Under the pieces are notes generated by a model. It worked only from the letters and a program-made list of their open reading frames with translations. It was not told the DNA's origin and made no database searches. A stretch of 18,839 nt of DNA. Source: RUG11272 sp045226335. GTDB lineage: Bacteria; Bacillota; Clostridia; Christensenellales; Aristaeellaceae. The translations under genes were made by a program, and so were the position numbers. The stretch covers positions 1 to 18,839 of the forward strand of contig JBGVCH010000095.1 of the NCBI GenBank assembly GCA_045226335.1. Reading direction: 5' to 3'. Shown here in pieces: positions 6,591 through 13,000 of this stretch. The stretch's first letter is position 1. Each line of letters begins with the position of its first letter.

Positions 6591-8861
6591 TCAGGCAAAC
6601 ATGGACGCCACGGACTGGTTCGCGTTGGTGTTGGCTTCCTCCGCGGCCCTGTAATTCTCTTCCGATTGGGCCACGTACTTCGCCATGTTGTCCATGTATT
6701 CGGAGCCGCCCTTCATGACGCCTTCGACATGCTCCCTGATCTTGCTCCGAACGTTGTCGGAGGAATCGCATTGCCAGCACCCGCCGGCGGTATTGAGGGC
6801 GCCGTTGATCTTGTCCATGAGGCTCTTCAGGTCTTTGCTGACACCGATGAGCGACGTTGCGCAGTCGATGGCGGCCTTGGAGTCATACTTGACCTCCTGG
6901 GATTTCCCGCCGCTGCTGCCGCCGGAGCTGCCACCGCCGGAACTGCCGCCGTCACCGCCGCCTTGACCACCGGAGTTGCCGGAATTGCCGCCGTCGGAGC
7001 CGCCTCCTCCGACGCCTCCGCCACCGCCGGTTGAGCCTTCGCTGCCGCCTTCGCCGCCGGTTGAGCCCTCACCGCCGCCTTCGCCGCCGGAAGAGCCTTC
7101 GCCGCCGCCTCCATCGCCGGTAGAGCCTTCACCGCCGCCTTCGCCGCCGGTAGAACCCTCACCGCCGTCTTCGCCGCCGGTTGAGCCCTCACCGCCGCCT
7201 TCGCCGCCGGTTGAGCCCTCACCGCCGCCTTCGGTGGAACTGCCGCCTTCGCCGGAGGAATCGCCGCCGGTCTGACCGCCGCCGCCTCCTCCTCCACCGC
7301 CGCCGCCGCCACCGCCTGAGTGGCCGCCGCCGTTGCCGCTGTCGCCGCCGGAATTGCCTCCTCCTCCGCCACCGCCACCGCCGCCGGTATTGCCGCCGCC
7401 GGTGTTGCCACCGCCGCCACCGCCGGTACTGCCGCCTTCGCCGCCGGTCTGGCCGCCGGAGTATCCTCCTCCGCCGCCACCGCCGCCGATCACGACACCG
7501 CCCGCGCCTGCGCCGCCGCCACCGCCGCCGGACGTATCTGAGCCGCCTGTGCCGCCGCCTGTCTGTGAGGGCTGTGCGTACGGGTCAAACTCTCCCCGTT
7601 CGTCCACGGGCCATTCAAGCCAGGACTTGCCGCCCTCATCGCCCGTCGGGATCTCGGTCAGCGTGCCGATATAGACGCCATCCCGCTGGTCGCCGACGTA
7701 ATCGCCGGCCGTGGAGCCACCGCGGCCCCGGCCCTCCGGGGTATAGTTGTGCACTTTGTCCGCGATGGCGGCGGCGTCCGCGGCGTGCTGGTCGATAAAC
7801 GTCTGGGAAAAGCCGTGGCCGTCGGTGTTGACGACCTCGCCCAGCCGCGCGGATGTCTCGGGGTCGAGCTGCATGGCCGCCACCACGGCCGCGTCGCCGC
7901 CGTGGCCGATGCCGCAGGCATCAAAGGTATCGTATCCCTGGCTGGCATCCCGCATGGTCATCATCAGGATGCGCTCCGTCTCGCTGTATTCGGACGTGCC
8001 CGACGTGTAGGCCGAAACCGGCACCTCCGTGCCGACGCCGACGATGCCGTGGCCGTTTCCGTCCGACACGTTCAGCAGATAGATCGGTCCCTCAGGTGTC
8101 ATCACACCCCGAAGGCCGTCCACCGTGTAACGGTCGTAGTACGCATTGTTGGCCACGCTGGCCAGGAAGCGGGCCTGCTCGCTGTTGGCGTCACCGCCCG
8201 CTGCGAGATAGGCCTCCGAAAGCCCCGCGCAGTATTCCCGGAGGGACACGCCTGTGGCGGCGGCCGCCTCCTGATAAGCCGGATCTCCGAGATAAGTGGA
8301 TGCCCGGGCCACCTCAGCCACCACATTCCGGTCCATGGTGCTGAAGCGGCTGCCCATCGACGTCGTCCCGCCCCCAGTGGGGATCGAACCGGCCGGCGAG
8401 GCGGTCTGCGACTGCGCCGCGGCATTCTGCCGTCCCTGGGCAATGCTCTGGCGGACGGAGGTGAAGGTCGAGGTGGCCGGGGTTGTGCCGCCCGTCCCGG
8501 AACCGCCCATGGCCGAGGACCCCGTTGAGGTCATGCCGCCGACGCTGCCCGCGTATGACGAAGCGCCGCCGCCGCGGGACACCGATCCGCCGGTGCCGCC
8601 GCCGAAGGAAGCGCCCCCGGCCGGCGCGGCCGTTCCGCCCTCCGAGGACCCGGCTGTCCCGATGGCCGCGGATCCCGTGCCGCCGACGGCCGCCGGGGCC
8701 TCCGCAGCGACCGGCGCGGCTTCGGCTTCTTCACCTGCCGGCTGCGCGATCGCCCCGAAAAGGCCCGACCCGATGGCGGACAGATCCGCGTCGGGCGACA
8801 CGTTCGCAATCCTGTCCAGCGCGGTCGCAATGGCATCACGAATCTTATCTCCGAGTTCCAT
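6591..8861 (-). CDS. Putative T7SS substrate: degenerate hydrolase paralogue, polyglycine linker, C-terminal WXG100-like domain
   Basis: A 756-residue protein; ATG at 8859-8861 with AAGGA about 9 bases upstream. Order: short helical start (1-40), Ala/Gly/Ser-rich low-complexity segment (41-170), hydrolase-like domain (about 178-430), Gly-rich stretch (434-652) and a WXG100-like domain (655-756). The hydrolase part aligns by eye with that of the 875-residue neighbour (SLREYC/TVGEYC; VVNTDGHGFSQTF/VTNLDGPGYSKEF), but GHSQGG has become GIGHGG (nucleophile position Gly319) and the His position aligned to His483 is Lys412, so it should be inactive as a serine hydrolase; the Asp (347) remains. The C-terminal domain has CWQC (695-698) at the W-x-G turn and Y737-R-A-A-E741, matching the YxxxD/E export signal, and ends like the separate WXG100 protein (NY..(T/A)E.A...AN......MF). 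Possible roles: structural or secreted adaptor, or a pseudo-enzyme partner of the neighbour. Confidence 0.8.
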   Translation of the reverse strand: MELGDKIRDAIATALDRIANVSPDADLSAIGSGLFGAIAQPAGEEAEAAPVAAEAPAAVGGTGSAAIGTAGSSEGGTAAPAGGASFGGGTGGSVSRGGGASSYAGSVGGMTSTGSSAMGGSGTGGTTPATSTFTSVRQSIAQGRQNAAAQSQTASPAGSIPTGGGTTSMGSRFSTMDRNVVAEVARASTYLGDPAYQEAAAATGVSLREYCAGLSEAYLAAGGDANSEQARFLASVANNAYYDRYTVDGLRGVMTPEGPIYLLNVSDGNGHGIVGVGTEVPVSAYTSGTSEYSETERILMMTMRDASQGYDTFDACGIGHGGDAAVVAAMQLDPETSARLGEVVNTDGHGFSQTFIDQHAADAAAIADKVHNYTPEGRGRGGSTAGDYVGDQRDGVYIGTLTEIPTGDEGGKSWLEWPVDERGEFDPYAQPSQTGGGTGGSDTSGGGGGGAGAGGVVIGGGGGGGGYSGGQTGGEGGSTGGGGGGNTGGGNTGGGGGGGGGGNSGGDSGNGGGHSGGGGGGGGGGGGGGQTGGDSSGEGGSSTEGGGEGSTGGEGGGEGSTGGEDGGEGSTGGEGGGEGSTGDGGGGEGSSGGEGGGEGSTGGEGGSEGSTGGGGGVGGGGSDGGNSGNSGGQGGGDGGSSGGGSSGGSSGGKSQEVKYDSKAAIDCATSLIGVSKDLKSLMDKINGALNTAGGCWQCDSSDNVRSKIREHVEGVMKGGSEYMDNMAKYVAQSEENYRAAEEANTNANQSVASMFA
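7021..7230 (-). repeat. 30-bp tandem repeats (7 units) encoding Gly/Glu/Ser decapeptides
   Basis: Seven 30-bp units start at 7021, 7051, 7081, 7111, 7141, 7171 and 7201, inside the Gly-rich linker of the 756-residue protein. Each encodes a variant of GGEGSTGGEG. The units at 7171 and 7201 are identical, and the one at 7051 matches them too, which suggests recent expansion. They lie in a wider Gly-rich tract (about 6906-7560) built of GGN codons. Confidence 0.9.
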
Positions 8862-9072
8862 ATTCTCACATCCTTGCTCAAACTATATCCGGTGCATCCT
8901 GACGGCGCACCGTCCAACGGCGCAGGCACGCCCGTGGCCGTTCTTCCTTGCCGGAAACGCACGGCGGTGTCTGTCACCGAAGCATTCAATACTCAAAACC
9001 CGGTCGGTCCCGTTTTTCCGGAAACCCACCGCAAAAGCCGCCGGTCACCGGCCTGGCGGAAAAGACCGGTAC

Positions 9073-9110
9073 CGCAGGCAGCGCGGACGCGGAAGCCCGC
9101 GCTGCCTGCG
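9073..9110 (-). other. Strong RNA hairpin between the WXG100 cassette and the effector genes
   Basis: A perfect 14-bp inverted repeat (9073-9086 with 9097-9110, loop 9087-9096) starts 16 bases after the stop of the 67-residue gene. On the minus strand no U-run follows directly (CTTTTCC comes about 9 bases later), so it is not a standard intrinsic terminator. A second, weaker GC-rich hairpin (9038-9059) followed by CTTTTG lies further on. The rest of the 264-base gap (8862-9125) shows no gene and no convincing promoter. Likely roles are 3'-end protection of the small-gene mRNA or partial termination before the large genes. Confidence 0.65.
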
Positions 9111-9125
9111 TTTCGATCAGGCCGC

Positions 9126-9329
9126 TCAGCCGATCCTGCTGAGAATATTCTTGATATTCGTGTAGGTCTCGATTCTGTCCCTGAGCTTGTTGATGTAGAG
9201 CTCGGCCCCGATGCCCTTGGTCCTGCTGAGTTCTTCGATCGCCGCGTTCATCTCGTTGATGGCGGTCTGAAGATCCCGCACAGTCGCGTCCCGGGCACTC
9301 CGGCCGCTGCTCGTGAATTCAATCGCCAT
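9126..9329 (-). CDS. Small helical protein of the WXG100 cassette
   Basis: A 67-residue protein, MAIEFTSSGRSARD at the start, then two predicted amphipathic helices (about 15-35 and 42-66) around a GIGAELY turn. There is no W-x-G, signal peptide or membrane segment. The ribosome site is weak (GGGTGA-AAGATC before the ATG) and lies in the 18-base gap after the WXG100 gene, which suggests coupled translation. I do not recognise the family. Size, helix content and place between the WXG100 genes and the two large substrates suggest a small partner or targeting factor for those substrates, comparable in role to the small helical partners known for LXG proteins; that is inference from position. Confidence 0.75.
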   Translation of the reverse strand: MAIEFTSSGRSARDATVRDLQTAINEMNAAIEELSRTKGIGAELYINKLRDRIETYTNIKNILSRIG

Positions 9330-9347
9330 GATCTTTCACCCGGTCTG

Positions 9348-9659
9348 TCAGTTGAACATATTGGAGATCGCCGCGTTGGCGGAAACAGCCGCGGCCTCGG
9401 TCTTCTCATAGTTGGCGGCGACGCCGTCCAGGAACACCGCGAAGGCCTCCACGGACTTATCCAGGTCCGTGAATTTGGCGTTCATCTTGGAAGCGATGGT
9501 ACCAAGCGCGTTGGCTGATTCGCTCTGCCAGCTGCTCTTGAGGTTGTTGACCGCGTCGCTGATGCCGGTCAGGTTGGACTTCATGGTGTTCTTTTCATTG
9601 CGGATGTCCGCCGCGGTGTTGGTCACAACGCTGATATCTACGCCGATATTGCCTGCCAT
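9348..9659 (-). CDS. WXG100-family protein (EsxA-like)
   Basis: A 103-residue helix-turn-helix hairpin protein; ATG with AGGAGG 8 bases upstream. The turn carries W44-Q-S46 in SSWQSESANAL, a Ser variant of W-x-G, and the C-terminal tail has Y84-E-K-T-E88, matching the YxxxD/E part of the bipartite T7SS export signal. Length fits WXG100 proteins. These are small secreted proteins that pair with each other or with larger substrates and are recognised by EssC. Its tail (NYEKTEAA..SANAAISNMF) closely resembles that of the 756-residue protein, so the fused domain and this gene probably share a recent ancestor. It sits 35 bases after the other WXG100 gene and 18 before the 67-residue gene. Confidence 0.88.
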   Translation of the reverse strand: MAGNIGVDISVVTNTAADIRNEKNTMKSNLTGISDAVNNLKSSWQSESANALGTIASKMNAKFTDLDKSVEAFAVFLDGVAANYEKTEAAAVSANAAISNMFN

Positions 9660-9694
9660 TGTCTTATCCTCCTATTATTCTTGTTTCGGGTCAA

Positions 9695-9973
9695 TCAGAC
9701 CATGTTGGCCTTGACGGTGTTCTCGTACTGGACAGCGTCCGCTTCCAGCGTCTGGGCCGAGGTGTTGAGGGCATTGTACATGGAGACAAAGTCCTCGTAG
9801 TACGTCTCGATCTTGGCGATGTAGGCGTTGCCGTCTTCGCTGGTCCAGGTGTTGCGCAGCGCACGAATCTGCCCGTACATCGCGTCAAAGGCAGACTTAT
9901 ACGCCTTGGCCTTAGCAATGATGTCCGACGCGGCATTCTTGATGGTTGACGTGTTCGCAGTGATGCTTGCCAT
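9695..9973 (-). CDS. WXG100-family protein
   Basis: A 92-residue helical hairpin protein. Start chosen at the ATG at 9971-9973 (MASITANTSTIK) because the GGAGG at about 9985-9989 lies upstream of it; the in-frame ATG at 9991 overlaps that site and has none of its own. Turn motif W43-T-S45 in RNTWTSEDGNAY is a W-x-S variant of WXG. The tail has Y83-E-N-T-V, so the acidic residue of YxxxD/E is absent; in a heterodimer the partner could supply the export signal. It is the first small gene after essC, separated by 56 bases that hold a hairpin. With the 9348-9659 gene it may form an EsxA/EsxB-like pair. Confidence 0.87.
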   Translation of the reverse strand: MASITANTSTIKNAASDIIAKAKAYKSAFDAMYGQIRALRNTWTSEDGNAYIAKIETYYEDFVSMYNALNTSAQTLEADAVQYENTVKANMV

Positions 9974-10001
9974 TTGTTTTCCGACCTCCATTTTTGTTTT
10001 T

Positions 10002-10024
10002 ATTCAAACGGTTGCCCGTTGAAT
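10002..10024 (-). other. Hairpin with GCAA tetraloop after essC, ahead of the WXG100 genes
   Basis: On the minus strand, ATTCAACGG pairs with CCGTTTGAAT (one bulged T) around a GCAA loop, a GNRA-type tetraloop. It starts 6 bases after the essC stop and is followed by A-rich sequence and the GGAGG of the WXG100 gene, so it is not a terminator. It could protect or define the 5' end of a processed transcript for the abundant small proteins. Confidence 0.55.
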
Positions 10025-10029
10025 CCGAT

Positions 10030-13000
10030 TCATTTGCCGATGGCGCTCATTTGCTCCAGCAGCTTGACGCATTGGGCCTTCTCGTTCCGGACCGCATACC
10101 CGTACGGTCCCTCCGGAAGGACCTCCCGCATGCTGACGGACTGGTTCAGCATCTGCTGGTTGGTGATGCCGCCGCCCAGCCACAGGCCCGAAGACCTGGA
10201 CACGGCGGAATACCAGGGCCGGATGCTGCAGGCGGACAGGTCGGCGGGCTTGCCGATGATCACGGCGGTCATGCCCAGCCGGCTGCCGATCCGTTTCAGC
10301 ATCTCGTCGAACTTCTCGCCCAGCTGCGGATAGGCGGCCTCTCCGTTCTTCAGCGTGTCCGTCAGGTTCCGGATGGCCGTGATCAGGATCACGACCTCCC
10401 CGAAGCGCACCTGGCTGCCCTTCTCCTGGGCCTCCTTGTTTTCCTTCCAGCGGCTCAGCAGCAGGTTGAACAGCTCGTCCGCCGTCCTGCACAGGTCGCT
10501 GTCCGACTGCGCCAGGGTGTATCCCTCGCCGGCTCCGGCCGGATAGATGGACCCGGCGTCCAGCACATACACCTTGCGCTCGGGCTGCAGGCCGATCATG
10601 CGGGTGAAGCACGGGAAGAACGGGTATTCAGGCGCCTCGCGGTAGAGGATGAGGTTGATGCCGTTGGTCCAGAAATCCAGGGTCACCGGATCCAGCCTGG
10701 TCTTGCTGATGCCCACCGGCACCGCGCGCATGGATATCGCCGCCGGGTCTTCCGTGAGATCCTGGAGGCATACATGCTCCGGCAGCACCCGGACCTTCTC
10801 CGCGCCCTTGCCCTTCCACTGCTCGGCCACTTCCCGGCTGCGCTTCCGCAGAAGCTCGGTGGCGTTCTCCCCGGTGTCCGGGAAGATCATGGCCGTCTGG
10901 AATTCCAGGATCCGGCCGTCCCCGGCACAGATGCCGCTGCCCTTGCGCTTCATGGGCTTGATGCCGTTGGTCTTGCCCAACAGGTTCATGTATTCCATCT
11001 CGTCTGCCATTTCGAGGCAGAAATACTGGCGGAACGTCTGGAGGATCTTCGAGCGCACTGCCCGGGTGTTGGTGGCGGTGATGACAAAGTAAATGCCGAA
11101 GCTGGAGGCGTCCCGGGTCAGGGCATAGATGTTGTCCTCGTAGGCTTCGAAAGCCTCCGTGAACGCGGCGAAGTTCTGGATGATCACCAGGACATTCGGG
11201 ACCTTCTGGCCGCTCTTCCGGACCAGGTCCAGGCTGCCGCCGTAGTTCGAGATCAGCATCCTGCGGCGTGCGCTCTCCTGGTCCAGCCAGGCCATGAAAT
11301 TCGCGATCTTCTCGTTTTCCCCGGCACCCATGACATCGCCCACGTGGGGCATGGCCATGAAGGACCGGGTGGTCTCCATGGCAAAGTCCAGCACGTAGAT
11401 GTGGACTTCCTCCGGCGCGTGGTGCGTGCACAGGGAATAGATGATGTTGTCCACCATCTCCTCCTGGCCGGAGCCCGCGTTGCCCATGATCACTGTGTTG
11501 CCTTCCGTCAACTGCATCTGCAGCGGATACTGGGCCTGGCGGACGGGGTCGTCCACTTCGCCCACCACGGGGTCCAGCATCCAGGGCGTGAAGCTGGGCT
11601 CGTAGGTCTGTTCGAGGCCGTCCAGCGTTCGCTGGGCGGACAGCATGGGCAGCCAGATCTGCTTGGGCTTCTTCCCGGCTTCCTTTGCCGTTTCCGCCAG
11701 ATAGCGCACGATGGTGTCCACCTGCTTCTCGGTGACCTCGCCCTCCTTGCGCTTGTGCACATAGGCGGCGGGGATCGCCTTGGCCACCGTCAGGCCCTGG
11801 TTGTTGAGGACCTCAACGCCGCGGTCCGGCTCCTGGGTGTAGAATTCCTTCTCCACCGTGTCCGCGCCGCTCCAGGCGCTCTGGCCCAGTTCAAAGACCT
11901 CATCCATGCCCACTTGCAGGTAGAAGCGCCCGGCCTTGGTCAGCATGGCGGCGTCGGGCTTGCCGATCATGCTCATGCTGTCGCCCCGGTCCTGAACCTT
12001 CATGCAGACCCGGAAGCGGGTGTTGCTCAGGATCTGGTCGTTGACCACGCCCGTGGGGCGCTGCGTCGCCAGGATCAGATGCACGCCCAGGCTTCGGCCG
12101 ATGCGCGCCGCGCTGACCAGGTCGTCCATGAAGTCCGGCTCCTGCTGTTTCAGCTCGGCGAACTCGTCCGAGACGATGACCAGGTGCTGCAGCGGTTCCT
12201 CCACCTTGCCGCTCCGGTACAGGCCCTGGTAGGAGTGGATGTCGATGTTCTTCATGCCCAGCCGGTCGCCGGTCTCCTTGAAGATGGCCTGCCGGCGCCG
12301 GAGCTCGTTGGTGATGCAGACCATGGCCCGGTGGATGCCCTGGCGCCCGCCCAGGTTGTCGATGACGCCCACCACATGGGGCAGGGCTTTCAGGGTATCG
12401 CTCATGCCGCCGCCCTTGTAGTCGATCAGCACGAAGCCCACTTCCAGCGGATCATAGTAGACCGCCATGGAGAGCAGGTACGAGATGAGCAGTTCGCTCT
12501 TGCCGGAGCCCGTGGTGCCCGCCACCAGCCCGTGGGGGCCGTGGGCGTTCTGGTGAATGTCCAGCATCAGGAGGCTGCCGTCCTTGTTGCTGCCCATGGG
12601 TGCCGCCAGGGAGTGGATCGGATCCGAGTTCTTCCAGCGCATGGCCGCGTTCATCTGCCGGACGTTGCCGCAGCGCAGCATGTCGAAGAACGTAAGGCTG
12701 TCCGGCAGAGCGCCCTCGGCCTCCTCTCCGGCGAGATGCGTATGCCGGAGGCGGACGGCCAAGTCCCGCAGCACCTGCTCGCTGAGCATGGGATCATAGG
12801 TGAAGCCGGTGGCCTTTTCCAGCTGATTGATGTCGTTGAACAGCGCGCCGCCCGTCTCCTTCAGCGAGATGACAGAGTGGCACTCCTTGGGCAGCTCGCC
12901 CGGCGTGCCGGCCAGCGCGATGATGCTCACGGGATAGCCGTCCAGCCGCTTCATCGCGTTGATCAGAGAGCGGCAGTTCTCGCTCAGGGCCTTGTCCGCG

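Noticed and set aside
7021..7230. CRISPR-like look of the 30-bp repeats
   Set aside because: Units are directly adjacent with no spacers and are in frame in a coding sequence; the same holds for 17911-18030 and for the 78-bp units at 1-251.
6827..7480. Ala-rich minus-strand frame in the Gly-rich tract
   Set aside because: It is the frame-shifted reading of the GGN-repeat DNA; the Gly frame continues into the hydrolase and WXG100 parts.
8862..8900. Possible promoter before the 756-residue gene (TATAGT on the minus strand near 8882-8887)
   Set aside because: TTGGAC is the only -35-like element and lies 24 bases away; no acceptable spacing was found.
9073..9110. Intrinsic terminator call for the 14-bp hairpin
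   Set aside because: No U-run follows directly on the minus strand, so it is listed as an RNA hairpin instead.
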